Shown here: piece after piece, positions 47,901 to 59,934 of the stretch
Numbering within the stretch: position 1 is the first letter of the stretch
Layout: each line of letters starts with the position of its first letter
DNA from: Linanthus parryae
Taxonomy: Eukaryota; Streptophyta; Magnoliopsida; Ericales; Polemoniaceae
DNA: 64,000 nucleotides
Assembly: GCA_023055425.1 (NCBI GenBank)
Contig: JALGPY010000002.1
Coordinates: forward strand, 135,490,427-135,554,426
Direction of reading: 5' to 3'
Notes under the pieces: model-generated
What the model saw: only the letters and a program-made list of their open reading frames with translations
Told to the model about the DNA's origin: nothing
Databases searched by the model: none
Translations under genes and position numbers: made by a program

Positions 47901-48982
47901 TTACTTGTGAATTGTTGACATCCTGATTCTATTATGTGAAAGAGAAGAAATAAAATACCTCTAATAGACTTAGGACGATGTACAGAGTACTGTTATTAAT
48001 GGGACGTCAAGCGATCCTCCATTTTCGTATGGCTAAGACCATTGAAGCAATGCTTCTTATTATTGGATAGAACGTTAAAAATCCGCCCCCGATGAGCCAA
48101 AATGTATCAAGATATTGAGGCCAAGGGGTTTATAGAGCTATAGAGTGCTACTTATACTTGTAAGGGTCACTACGGTATAGGGGTGTCGACACTTAAAGCC
48201 TTTTAGCTAATGTTATGAGCGGGGTTGACGAATGGGCTCCCTTAACGCTCGGGTGAAATAGGGTTTGATAGACCCTAGAAGCAACCCTTAGTGGTTATTT
48301 CGTGATCCCTCTGTTTACATCGATCCTGCTGGTGGCTCTTGACACGCCTCAGCTAAATTAAACTGTTGATTGAAGTCGAAATTAGAAATTGACTACTTAC
48401 CAATGTTGTTTGTGGCTCTTGACATGCCCTAATCGTTTGAAATGAATTGTAAATCTTGGCTACTCATGAACTACTATCGTTATCAGTTCAAATGAACTTG
48501 TTTACTCTGGATATTTCACCAACTACTCTTGGTTTCTCAATGTTATTATATTGAGAGGTTTTTGTTACTCGGTTATTTCAAGTTGATCCAAATTCTCAAA
48601 TATGATAGCTTTACTGTTTAAATCTTCTAATTTGATTCAACTCATACTTCCGTTCCACTCGTTGCTTTACATGTCGTAGTATGTATTTGCTCAGTTTTTA
48701 CTGATTATTTCTTCAAAACTGCGTCGGCATTTGCCATTTTAAAACCGCAGGTCGTCACTCAAGGTGGGGGATGGGAACGCGAATCGAGACGAAGACGTTT
48801 AGCTTGAGTTAGATCACTTAGTAGATCACATAGCTTATTTCAATCCCATTACAAATGTAAATTTATATTCTCAAGATTGTTTTTATTCATTAACTAACCG
48901 AAGTGTAAACTTAATAGTTAATAATCTACTTTTGGTTATCGATTGTCGCTTTAACCCTGAACCGAGATCCCGGGATGTTTCA
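44979..48982 (+). repeat. LTR B copy 2 (complete, 4,004 bp)
   Basis: The only complete, uninterrupted B LTR. Starts TGTAACACCCC, ends GATGTTTCA before the next primer-binding site. Includes a poly-T and CCACCA-rich segment (45340-45460) missing from copy 1, and the intact Helitron target site at 47585/47586. Confidence 0.93.
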
Positions 48983-50221
48983 GCTGGTATCAGAGCATCG
49001 GTTCTCCGGTTAAAGTGACTTTTCGATTACCATTAGTAGAGAATATGAAAGATAAAACGTTTTCAACATTTAAAACGGATTAGGATAACCCAATTTGGCA
49101 ATAAGAAAGTAAACAAGCCGTCGGGGAATTTGGGTACTTACGTTTTCTTAACTCGTTTTGTACTGTACTTGTTGATTAACTGTTAACGACTAATTGATGT
49201 GATTCATGCAATTGACTTGCCTATTTACATGCCCAGTACATATGTGACAACCTTATGTATGTCAATATGTTTACTATAGTTGCGTGATGCGTATTTAAGA
49301 CTCTTTATGCTTCTGTGTTACTTTGTCGACGAGAGAGTAATGACGTTTTGACTTAGAAGACCCCGAAACTATTATTTTCGTACCTACGAGCAACGACGTT
49401 TAAGACAATACTTTGTTTTATTTTATTTCGACTTAATTTGACATGGTTCTTTACAAAATTAGGAAGTTTTGACAATAAAGCATTAAAAAAAAAATGTTTC
49501 TGAAAATTGTTGGCGTATCGAGATACCTAATGCCAAGTGATATCGACCACTTTGTTTACCAGTTCGCTGGCGTGACTCTTAGTACGACGGTACTATAAGT
49601 TGTACCCGCTGTGTAGACTAAGTTGGAACATTTGAAGCACATGCGAGTTGTGTTAGAAAGGCACGTTGTGTGACGACACATAGTGTTCTTTCTCCCTCGT
49701 ATTCGTGGAACACTTGAGGTGATTGGTTTATCTGATCCTATACAGGTAAGACAATATTTTCAATGTGGCCGAGTTTCGAAAAAAAAAATGAGATATTAGC
49801 CTTGATAAAAGTATTTGTCTAAAAGTTCTGAGATTCGTATAAATTCTAGCAAATTTTTGAGCCGTTTCTAAAATTGAGAACTTGTATGTTGTTATTGAAC
49901 TTTCAAAATCTTGTTTCGAACTTTTACTTGTACTAATCGTATACGAAACCCTATTGTGGTGCGAGTCTAGGCTTGATAGTAGTATAGACCCATAATAGAC
50001 CCCGTCATGCGGAGAGTAAGAATGAGAAATTTCTTCCAGTTAAGGTGTTTCTAGCTGATCATCTAAGGAAGCCATCTTTTGGAGCAGAACATTCGACGAG
50101 AGCGGTTTAGATACTTGTCTGGCTAAGTCAAATAGACTGAGTCACTGTGCTGCATTTCATGTATGTGGATAAGTATAGTATGAGAACTTCGGGGACGAAG
50201 ATTCTTTTAAGGTGGGTAGAC
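48983..50221 (+). mobile_element. Array B internal region 2 with pol traces
   Basis: 1,239 bp, same length as 43740-44978 and nearly identical. Primer-binding site at 48985-48996. The same LEHLKHMRVVLE trace appears near 49625. No coding frame. Confidence 0.8.
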
Positions 50222-52840
50222 TGTAACACCCCTATTTTTCAAGCCGACTCTAAGTGCAATATCAAGACTTTGGGGGCGAATTTGTAAATAGTTTGTCACG
50301 ACTTTAAAGTTTGAACTTCGGAGTGTTTGCAATATTTGGGAGTCGTTAGAATGATTTTGGAGCACTAGCGATGGTCGGGATGGTTGTGCAATTCGCTGAA
50401 ATTAAGTAGAAGCTCTAATTCTAGTTGTACCCAAAAGTATAGAAAACTACACTTTCACCCCCTATGCATGATAGCCATTTGTCATTTTCTCTTGTGAGAG
50501 CTTACCACCTACCCCCATGAGGTGGTAGCTTCACACCAACATTAAATCATCTCAATACAGCTGAGTTATCTCTCCTCTCACCATCTTTTTTTTTTCCTTT
50601 TCTTCTTCTTCATGAACCACCACCAAGACCACCTCTACACCACCACCTCCCACGGTGGAACCACCAAAACCACCACATACCTTCACCTCAAGCCAACCTG
50701 CTGCTGCTGGGAGGTCGTGACAACATAGGAACGAAAACCCCCAAATCAATTTTGGCGTTCGTCAAGCAGTGGCTTCGGAAATTCGAGGGTAAGGTCGAAG
50801 AACCCTAACCCTTAATCTGTCAAATTCGTCTTCCCCGTTGATATTCAGTTGTAATAAGAACCATATTCGTGATCTCCATCTCCAGGAGAGCTCAACGACA
50901 CCAAGAAAAGGCTGTAACTCGCCGGATTCGCGACGGGTCGCCGTATTCTGCAGAACCCGTCGTCGGCAAAGCGCGAACCGGCGATTTCTTCGTCGTTTCC
51001 AGCGATTATCGCGTCATTGTGATCCCCAGACCTTCTGTAATCATACTAGGACTCTGTAAACAACTCAGAGATTGATAGGAACGCGTGGAAGTGCCGGTAC
51101 CGAGCAGCTGGTCGCCGGAATCCGCCATGGCCGCCGGAAAAGCGCCAAGCTTGGTACGACTTCGATTCTTGCCCATTTTGATCGTTTAAAAGCTTGATCA
51201 TGCTCCTTATCATGTCCTGAACCTGTTTGAATGATCCAATATTGCCCAGATTGTTGTTTGATCGGTGTTAGTTCATGATTTCATCTTTTTTTCTACTTGT
51301 GAACCTGACCTGTTCTTCGACCTGTAACTTGGCCGTTTCTTGATCTCTTCGCATGATTTTTGACTCTGTGGATTCCCTGCATGTAGTTCTCCAACTTTCG
51401 TGTTGATTTATTGGTCCAATTCGATCTCTAATCGTGTCTAAATCTGAGCTAAAGTTAGGGGAAAGTGAAGTTTTTGAATGTGTTCTTGGTTTTCATGTGT
51501 TTTGGTACACAAACCTCCCATGTTCAAATGCTTGTATCTTCTTCGTTTGTAATCCGTTTTGAATGATCTTTAGCTTTCTGGAATCCTTGGAGAATTGGCT
51601 ACAACTTTTGTGTTGATTTCTTGGTCCAATTTTAACTCTAAACCCTCTGATTTTGGCTCCAAAGTTACTGCAATGCTAATGTTCTTCGCTAGCATAGAAT
51701 TCAAAATTTTTCTAAGTATAATGTCATGGTGAAACACCCATTTTCCAAGCCTTGTATCTTCTTCAAAACTTACTGAAATGTTGATCTGTTTTCTCCTGTG
51801 TGAAGATGATACATAATACTTCAAATCATCGTATTTGGGTCATCTTCAAATTTATAACGGATTTCTCACAAAACGAGCCTAAAGTTGCTAGCTTGAACTC
51901 GCGAAGCACTATCGAATTTTTCTAAGTATTGAATCGTAATTTTCATCCCACTTTGACTAGCGATATTTCTTTGAATACTTGGAGTTTTTAGGAGTTCAAA
52001 TATGTTCTGGAATCCTTGAACTATCGTCTTCAAAACCCTATTCTCAGATTTTCAAGTATCCCCCTCAATTGATTACAAATCAGCTCTAAAGTTGACTAGT
52101 TGAGTCGATTTTCTTCTATATTTGACTTTTGAATTCGACACTCTAAATGATGTTTCTAGCCTTAGTGTTCTTCACGAAACTTGCTCGTATTCATATTCTA
52201 AGTCTAAATATCATGTTTGACCAAGTTTGACTTTTCGCAAACCCTAGTTTGACTGAACTGTATAGGAGGGGCAAAATAGTCATTTCACTTAAACTTTGAA
52301 TTGAGGTTAGTTTAGTAACTTGGAGTTTGTCAGCATGTCTTGTATGCGTGTTTGGAGTACTTGTATGTAATTCTGGGCTAGGGTTGACCAAGTCAAATGT
52401 GGGGGTCTTTTTGCAGTTTTACTAAACTTCGAGGGCCTATGTGCAATTAATTAAAACTTTGCATTTGAACAAAGTTAATGTTTTGAGACCAAAAACCTGA
52501 CTTAGAAGGATATTTGGAGCCTTAAGAATGAAATATTTGACTCAGGAGTGACCAAATCAATAGTTGGGGTCTTTTTGCAATTTTAGCAAACTTTAGGGGC
52601 CTAAGTGCAATTTATTGAAAGTTGTAGATTTCAATGCTAAGTTCATATGGATGAGTTAAGAGTCATTCTTGGATGTGGTTGGGCCAGTATGAGTGTAATA
52701 TGGGGTCCAGGCACAATCAGGGACTGTACTGGACAGTTTCAAAGTATTAGGGGCATTTTGGTCAAGTTAGCTTGCGTGACCTGCATTTTATTGCATTCTT
52801 GCATAAAACCTCATATAGAGGATATATGCTAATAGGTTGT
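50222..52840 (+). repeat. LTR B copy 3, interrupted by Tat element 2
   Basis: First 2,619 bp of the LTR. It stops after TAATAGGTTGT, where copy 1 continues TATACTTGAC. Tat element 2 starts at the next base, and GTTGT (52836-52840) is its presumed target duplication. Confidence 0.92.
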
Positions 52841-53466
52841 TGTGCACAAGAGATTCCGGCAGGGAGACCTCCGTGTACACCGTGCGTAGTGGATCAGGGA
52901 TCGCACAGGAAGAATAGGGGTGTGTGTAGGGAGAGAGTAAGTCAGTAGCAATGTCTGAGAGAGAGACAGAGGTTTGGCAGAGCTTCCGCGTATGGCAGTG
53001 TGTCCTCCTTTGTATGGAAAGGTTAACGATATATATATACAGGAGAACATGACCGTTGTAGTGTGGTTAATGCGCCCATTAATGGCGGCTTAATTAGCTT
53101 AACCATAACGGCACGTTCGTCCGAGTATATAGGAACCGTTAGAGCACGTGGTGCGCGAGTACCGGAACCGTTACGAGGTTGACCGGGTTTGACCGGATTG
53201 ACCGGGTCTAGGGAGCTCGTGCCATAGATCTCTCAAAACAGTTACTAAAGGTCGCGCGCGGGCTTGGCTCGCGCGCGACAGGGCTTACTCTAGCCTCCAA
53301 ACCACTAAGTCCCTACAAGTCCCGTGCAGTGGTATGCGAGGGCTCTGTCTCGCAGCCCCCACATGGATCAGCTCGGCTGGTGATCCTGTGTGTGTGGAGC
53401 ACAATATGGTGTGCTGGATGGTTGCCACGTGGCCAAGATCTGTCATGTCAGAAAGCAGTATCTACA
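52841..53466 (-). repeat. 3' LTR of Tat element 2
   Basis: 626 bp, minus-strand TGTAGATACTG to TTGTGCACA. More diverged from the element 1 LTRs than those are from each other (for example GCGCGCG tracts near 53253-53277). Keeps the three TTGACC boxes (about 53177-53206) and a TATA box at about 53027-53037. Confidence 0.95.
53176..53207 (+). promoter_or_regulatory. Triple W-box-like cluster, element 2 LTR
   Basis: Three TTGACC cores in about 30 bp, the counterpart of 11618-11642. Confidence 0.5.
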
Positions 53467-53470
53467 TTAG

Positions 53471-53480
53471 CCCCCTTTCT
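53471..53480 (-). other. Polypurine tract, Tat element 2
   Basis: AGAAAGGGGG on the minus strand, followed by CTAA and the LTR; identical to element 1. Confidence 0.75.
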
Positions 53481-53726
53481 GCGCGTGAAGGCTCATAGCT
53501 GTATAGGCTTCCATGCGCGGAAACCAACATGCGCGTCGCCGCCACGCACCAATTCAAATACGGGTAAGTTCAGCCCCCGTGCGTGTCATTATGACCTAAA
53601 ACCCCTAGAGTCGTGCCGTCTGACCTTGAGGGTTTTAGGCGTGACGTCAGCCCGTCCTGTGATTGCGCGATACGACGGTGACGGTTGCGATTCGACTACT
53701 GAAGGGACGCAACCCTTCATTCTTTT

Positions 53727-53737
53727 GGATAAATACC
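53727..53737 (+). promoter_or_regulatory. Putative promoter TATA of the antisense gene, element 2
   Basis: GGATAAATACC about 50 bp before an ATG at 53784, in the same strand sense as the antisense gene. Conserved in element 1. Confidence 0.4.
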
Positions 53738-53783
53738 TTGTATCCCCATTATTGCAAAGCATCACTTCTTTCTCTTAAAGTGA

Positions 53784-53892
53784 ATGGTACCCGGAGATCT
53801 TCGAGAGCAGATCCAGATAATCAATCACCAGTTCAGAACTGCAAATCGTATTCTTCAATTGTGCATATCCAAGCAAGCTTCAAGGAAACAAG
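53784..53892 (+). other. Possible upstream coding exon of the antisense gene, element 2
   Basis: 109 nt from ATG (MVPGDLREQIQ start) to AAG|GTTGG. A pyrimidine-rich tract and CAG at 54150-54152 precede the main exon. Splicing would add 37 codons in frame. The length is identical in element 1. The donor is weak, so an upstream ORF remains possible. Confidence 0.35.
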
Positions 53893-54154
53893 GTTGGCCT
53901 CGTTTACTTTTGATTTAAAACACCAGTGTTTGCCTTGAACTGCGTTGAATCTGTAAATCCATGAAATTTGTGAAGAGGCTTTGACCTTTGAACCTGCCTT
54001 GTTTTAATCTTTCAACAATGTTGGATCTTGCGACTCCCCGATTTCTGAAATCGGTACCGGAACTGTTTGCTTTCCTTTGCATAGATCTCGAATTTCAAAA
54101 TTCAAACTGAAGTGTGGTACTTCTCCCCCCTTTTTCTTGCCCCCCTTCGCAGGA

Positions 54155-56035
54155 ATGGCCAAGACAAGAGTAACCAGACCCGTCAAGGAAGATGAAGAGA
54201 TGCCCGAGCTTCCGCAGGCTCTGTGGCGAAAAGCCCCCTTTCTGGGTGGGAAAGACTTTTATCATGCGAGGGTGAAGGCGAAGAGGATGCCTGATCCTGT
54301 TCCAGTTGAGCGATTGTTGACACTGACTCGCCCAGTTAACTCAGCCTTGCTCGAGTTGGTTGGTTCCGAGGATGTGGTTCGATTGGGGATCGAGAATGGG
54401 CACTTCCCATACACTGCGATTTCTACTCAGGCGTTTGTCCAGAAATTGGACTATATGGATGAGTGGATTGACCACGTGTTGGATCATCACGCCGAGACTC
54501 TCAATGAAGCCGGCGTTTTCTTTGCTATCCGTACTATGAAGGGTGCTGCCGTGAAGTTGGATCAGTCCATGCTTCTAGACCTTCTGTCCCGTTACTCGCC
54601 TGCGACTCACACGTTTCATTTTGCTGAGTTCGAGGCTGCCCCCACGCTCGAGGACGTTCAAATGCTGTATGAGCTTTCCCCCATGGGCGAGGTGGACCCC
54701 TTGAGTCACTTGAGGACATCTGCGGAAATGGCCTTGTACGCGCAGATGGAGGAGTGCCTAGCAGAGGTAAAGAAAATCTCCACTCGGTGGACCACTACAA
54801 AGCCTCTTCCGAACTGGCAGCTGGTTGATACGTCTGCGAAGAATACCTGGAACAAGTGGTTGCAGTACTTCTTCCGAGACTATGCGAACAGCAGCATTAC
54901 TAAGAAGCTTTTGAGCGAGAACCCGGAGGCCGAGAATTACGTAGAGGGCAAGGGTTATCATTTGACCCTTTGTGCCTTTCTCTGTGCTTGGCTGTCGAGG
55001 TATCTGATTGATGGTCACCCCCATGACGGGGTCTTCTACCATGTGCTGCCACTTGCCGTGAGGCTCGCTCTTGGCCAGAGAGTCGCACTCGGACCCTTGG
55101 TCTTGGGCACGCTATATTATAGGCTGGATCAGCTGGTTCTGGCGATGAGGGAATCGCGTGGCCGCCTCGATGTTCTGACCTTTGTCAATATCAGCTTTTT
55201 GACAATGTGGGTTTTCGAGCGCTGGCCGTCTTATGCTCCAACTCCCCTTCCACTTGATAAGTGGTGTCCCCCAGGCGAGACGGAAGCGCGCAACAGCGGA
55301 AGGGCTGCGAGATGGTTTGGAGCAAGCAACACCAAGTGTACTTGGAGTTTGATATGCGACAAACGAAAGGAGTTTACTGCCAGGCCCTATGCCACACGTG
55401 TTGAGAATGTGCGGTGGTTTCCAAAGCTATACCCTTCCAAAGGTATGGTCTTGTCAGAAGACCTTCTCTTTGAAAAGGGGCCGCATTTCCACGAACGCTA
55501 TCGTGAGTTCTTTTGTTGGTGTCTGCGAGGTTCCCTTCCTGCCCTTGCAGAGCATATTCGTGAGCTCGCGCCACGGTATGAAAGGCTTACAGTGGATGTT
55601 GACCCCACTCGGGTCTCTCCTCAGTTTGGTTTTGATGCGGTGGCCCCATCGATCTGGCCCCAGTCTATTATCAGAGGGTGCTACAAGCGTTTGCTGACAA
55701 AGGAGTGCAAGACGGTCCTCATGAGCAATCTTCCCTTTGAGCAGCCTGCGGGAACTCGCAAGGGTGGTTGTTCCCAGAACTGGCTCGCATACTGGGTTGC
55801 CCAGCAAACGAGGATTGAGACGGAGGCGGCGGCGCAGCCAGGAAGGGCCCCCTTGATCAAGAGAAACTCTTTTCCATTTCGCCCCAATTGCAGCTTGAGC
55901 GAGTCTGAGTATGGTTGCTACTCGCTGTGGGACCGCGAGAACCATTTGTGCCCCGATTTCATTCTGAAGGAGCAAGTCGACGCAATCAAGAAGGGCGACA
56001 CGCATGTCGTCAGATATAGTAAGGCGATTGCTGAG
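54155..56035 (+). CDS. Exon 1 of the antisense gene, intact, plant-mobile-domain-like
   Basis: 627 uninterrupted codons from MAKTRVTRPV to the donor GAG|GTAAGC. Residues about 165-195 carry LLDLLSRYSPATHTFHFAEF and APTLEDVQMLYEL, matching the plant mobile domain signature (HTF-F-E-TLEDV-LL). Residues about 270-340 contain YHLTLCAFLCAWLSRYL and LPLAVRLALGQRVALGPLVLGTLYY, resembling its conserved helical second half. The start is chosen because the CAG acceptor lies 2 nt upstream and both elements begin here. No signal peptide or nuclease motif is seen. The same region in element 1 is 25203-23323 with two stops. Confidence 0.75.
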
Positions 56036-56109
56036 GTAAGCAATTCCTTCGTGTGCTTTAAGCCTTTTGATTTCCTTTCGCTGATGCTTTTCGTTCTGTA
56101 CTGTTTCAG
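56036..56109 (+). other. Intron 1 of the antisense gene, element 2
   Basis: 74 nt, GTAAGC to TTTCAG, T-rich. Element 1 has the same length at 23249-23322. Spliceable only from plus-strand transcripts here, not from the element's genomic RNA. Confidence 0.8.
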
Positions 56110-58454
56110 TGTCATGTGCGGAGGTTCGCAGCTGGTGATCGTTCCAAGTCGCTGGTGAACACCATTGTTGCCACCAGAAGGAAAGGGGAGTCGTTCCGGC
56201 TAGCATGGAGGATGGATGCCGAGGTCGAAACAAGGGTTCGCGCAGTCATGAATACTTTTGCTGACTCGCTGATAGACAACCCTCCGGCTCCGTCTCCTTC
56301 TAGAGATGACCCGTCCCCTCCAGCGACTGCGGCGCCGAGAGTGAAGAGACCTAGGCAAAAGGGAATTACGATTTCTTCCCCTAGGAGTGCTCCAGCTTCT
56401 CCCCCAGTGAGGTCCCTTTCCATCAAGGACAAAGGCAAGGGTCGTATGCCCAGCAAAGTGCGAAAAGATCTCGCAGTTGAGACTTTCGTTCCATTCAACC
56501 AAGAGGAGGAGGAAGAGAGGCAGGAGCCCCAGGCAAGTGATGACGAAGAAGAAGCAACAGTTGTGATGTGCGAGGAAGAATCAGGAGGTACTTCCGTCGC
56601 ATCTCCTTGCCCTTTATCATGACTTCTTTGCAGTTCTTTTCTTTGAACCAATTATGTATTCGCAGATGATGATGATGAAGTCGTTGGTGGCCTTGTGGCC
56701 AAGAGGCAAAAGAGAGATGCCCATTCTGGCATTTCAGATGATCCTATAAGCGAGGATGTTCTTGCTGAATCCCGGAAGACAGCCGCGGAGGCTGCTGAAA
56801 GAAGAAGGCAGCGAGAGGAAGAGGAGCTCGAGCGTGTGAAACAGCGGAGCCTCGAAGAGCAGCATGTTGACGACTTAGTGCGTCCAGTTGGCGAGGAAGA
56901 CGAACTTCCCGAAGAAGTGGCTCCTCATGTGGAGGAGGAAGATGAGGTTCCCGGAGAGGATGCAGCAGAGCTAGAGCAAGTCCAAGCGGACTTCGAAGAG
57001 ATCGCCGGGGGCAATAAAGGTGAGATCTTCAATCTCGCAGTTACTTATAGAGATGTAATTGTGGGTGCGTTAAAGCACGGTGTGTCAAAGCCTGACATTC
57101 GCCGTTGGTTGGTAAGCAAATGCGGAGAACCCTCAGGTAATTATTTTGAGTGATATGCACATACTAGGCTGTAGCCACTTGAGGCAAAATCATGACTGGT
57201 TTACTCGCATCCCAGGTCACGCTTCTCTTAAAGATTTGCTTAGTGAGGACACACTGATAGGGCACGGTTCCACGTCCCTAGTGTACGATGAGGATACCTC
57301 AATCCCACCTTCGCGCGGAGGTGCTTATTCTTAGCTTTAGTAAAGATAGCGAAATAACTTATAACACAAGTTACCTCACATTATCGCATTTGGTATCGCA
57401 GGTCATGCTGAGGAACCTGAGCTGGAGCAGAGAAGTCAGCCTTCTGCATCCCATGTTCCAATTCCGAGCTCGCATACCGAGAAGCTCGTCACAGCTGCTG
57501 GGCACATAAGCGAGCCTCCCGAAGATGTCATCGAACTTTCCGATGATGTCGAAGCTGATGCTGTGCCGATGGACGAAGGTGTCCGTACCGGTGGTGAGGA
57601 AGAAAGGACAAGTGATGCTAATGTTTTCGCATCTGGTAGTGTCCTCCGCCCAGCGACTTCGGCTGTCCCTTCGCCTCCGGCGATGACTGAGCCAGAAGCA
57701 CCTATTCCTGCGTGGAGCATTTGGGGCTCGCAGGTTGGGAATGCAGTCGCAGCTGGTGCGGCCTACACTCTTCCTCCTGACTATGAGAGGTTGGAGCTCG
57801 CAGCTGATAGGAGAGCCATGGAGCGAGGGTAGTCTTCGAACAACCCGGTGGCCCGCATCCCCTCTCTTCATGAAATTCTGGAAGGCACTGGTAAGTAAAG
57901 TTTTACCGTTCGCACGTCGCATTATTTGCTTGCGAGTTTTTTTTTTTTTACATTATAACTCCTTTTTTGATGTCTCAAGTTTGAAGCAAACCGATGTAGA
58001 CTGGGTGGTTCGAATGCGTCTCAGATACCCCCGATCGTTTGTGAGATCTCTGGAGATCGGACCTTTTGACAGGAGGCTATTCCTTACTGAAGCCATCTGG
58101 ATACTGGAGCAGCTGTCTGTGGCTACACCTGCGACCATTTCGGCCCAGAGTGCTGAATTGCTGTGTGGCATGTGCCAAAATCTCCTGTTCAAAGTCCAAG
58201 GCAGACTTGGTTTCAAATTCCTCAAGGACAGAGTTACACTGATTCGCGCAGCTGTAACTTTGAATCTCGGTCACCAGAATCTCGCAGCTGAGATGCAGAA
58301 GGTGGAGCAGCAAAAGCAAAAGGTTGATGAAGCTTTGAAGCTGTATGACGAAATGAACGCCAAGTGCGAGCTACTGAAGCAAGAAGTGAAACAAGTGGAG
58401 AAGCTGAGCGAGCAGTTCGAGCCCCAAGACTCCTTAATCAAGAATTTGTTTTGA

Positions 58455-59934
58455 CTTTTCGAATTTTGAAAAGAAAACAGGAAAATGGCTTAGACATTAA
58501 TGTAATGTTTTGAAACATTAATGTAATGTTGCTAGGGTTTCTTCCCCTTTTTTTTTAACAACAAACAATGAGTTTGCCCGTTTTGCCCTTTTCGGGATTT
58601 GATTGGACATTTCTGTGCATATCCAATTATGACATCAGCAATTGATTCTCTGCTTGATTTTCGCGCTAATTTCTCTGCAGATAAGCACGCTTCCGTTGGG
58701 AAGTCCATCCGAATCATGACTATCCGTCATTTATTAGGATACGCAACTGAATCGGCATAGCCTTTAGTAGGGTAATTGATTGTTACCGCTTTTCAAGGCA
58801 TAAGTGATTGAACTTACCCTCTTTTTTGAATTTTGCTGACTCATCTTAGGCAACCGAAGAGTCTCCACAGGGTCTATATAAACCCTGTCTTTGCCATTTG
58901 GGTTCTTCATCCCAAACATGCACTTTGCCGTGAGTCCTTACGACTGCTGGCTTCAACGCTTGTTTTTCGTTGATTCATGGCAACTTCAAGTTTTGAATCC
59001 TGAGTTTGCGCTTTGTGCTATAGAAATAGTTTCCAAGATCCACTTTATGAGGCTTATTGCTCTTTATAACCATCATAAAGAGGATGCAGAGAATATCTCA
59101 TGTGTGTTCGAAGAAATTTCTTCGTGTATTATGTGTGCAGGTCATGTTTCCGGCCGCCTCGTGGCAAGGTGCAGCGCCGAAGTGACCGTGCTACCGTCTC
59201 GTAATGAACGGCGGGATTCTTCTTCAGCATCTCCGGGGAAGAATCCGTCGCCCTCACATTTGTGAGGTCGGGGTGCTCGTCAATGCCCTTGTCCAACATG
59301 ACAAGGAGTCCATCACCAGAGGAATGACTGCTTCGCCTGTTTTGCAGAGTAGCATCTGTCGGCACAGGAAGCTCCTCCGGCGCCTATCTTGATCAGACAG
59401 AGGCTTTTGTCATTCCTTGGGGTGTTGGGCGTATCGCATCTCCGACCTTGCTGCTAGGGATGTAGCGAATGACGAGTTGATCTCTTCGCGGCAGCATCCC
59501 TTTTGCTATAGATCTTTGGCCGCAGATCTACGTGCTGCACTGCCGGTGTTAAGACCGGTGGATTCTCTCTTTTCTTAGCCGAGAGTTCCCTAGTGTATCT
59601 CTGGCTTACCAGCCATTTTTCGAATGTATTGTAAGCCATGTTGGCTGCGTAGTTAGATGCGAGCTTTTCGCTTGTAAGCTGTTATCTAGATAGATAAATC
59701 GTAAGTCATTTGACTCATAATGATATATAGCTTTTGTATTATCTTCTCTCTTTGCAACAAAATACAATTTCGCATGCGTTTCGGCTTGTTTTGCCTTGCA
59801 TAATGCCATGTAATGATTTCACATATGCGATGTCAATTCGCAGATGTTTCGCTAGATCATTCGAGACCGTAATTTCGCAGCTGTGCCATCTTGACGGATG
59901 GGCTTGTAGTTGGTCGTTGTAAATCATATGAGAT
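58455..59934. other. Non-coding spacer, element 2
   Basis: Counterpart of 19481-20913. Contains a plus-strand TATA box at 58874 and a 124-codon frame (58891-59265) homologous to the minus frame of element 1 but without recognisable domains. Confidence 0.5.
58874..58883 (+). promoter_or_regulatory. Antisense-strand TATA box, element 2
   Basis: CTATATAAAC, conserved with 20486-20497. Transcripts would cross the tandem array and run antisense to pol. Confidence 0.45.

Larger units (their letters stand above)
36383..52840 (+). mobile_element. LTR array B: LTR-internal-LTR-internal-LTR, non-coding
   Basis: Same architecture as array A with a different family. LTRs start TGTAACACCCC and end GGGATGTTTCA; internals are 1,239 bp each. 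The primer-binding site and the GGGGACGAAGATTCTTTTAAGG tract before each LTR match array A closely. Inserted in the copia pol after CCATA (36378-36382), a probable target duplication with its partner off-window. LTR 1 was later split by a Helitron, LTR 3 by Tat element 2. No intact gene, but the internals hold short pol-like traces. Confidence 0.88.
54155..58454 (+). pseudogene. Antisense five-exon gene with plant-mobile-domain-like N terminus, element 2
   Basis: Exons 54155-56035, 56110-56587, 56666-57320, 57402-57890, 57979-58454; introns 74, 78, 81 and 88 nt, all with GT donors. The total is 3,979 nt, one base over 1,326 codons, the excess being an extra T near 57144 in exon 3. Other lesions are a TAG at 57830-57832 in exon 4 (Gln in element 1) and the exon 5 acceptor reading CAA rather than CAG. 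The introns are phase 0, 1, 1 and 1. The ancestral protein, about 1,325 residues, had a plant-mobile-domain-like N terminus, an acidic middle with a Glu/Arg-rich helix, and a C-terminal coiled coil (HQNLAAEMQKVEQQKQKV). It lies opposite to gag-pol with its own upstream TATA. Its role is unknown; it could aid the element or be a captured passenger. Confidence 0.87.

Noticed and set aside
56112..56651. 179-codon minus frame opposite antisense-gene exon 2
   Set aside because: Shadow of exon 2; exon 2 is supported by splice sites and conserved frame length.
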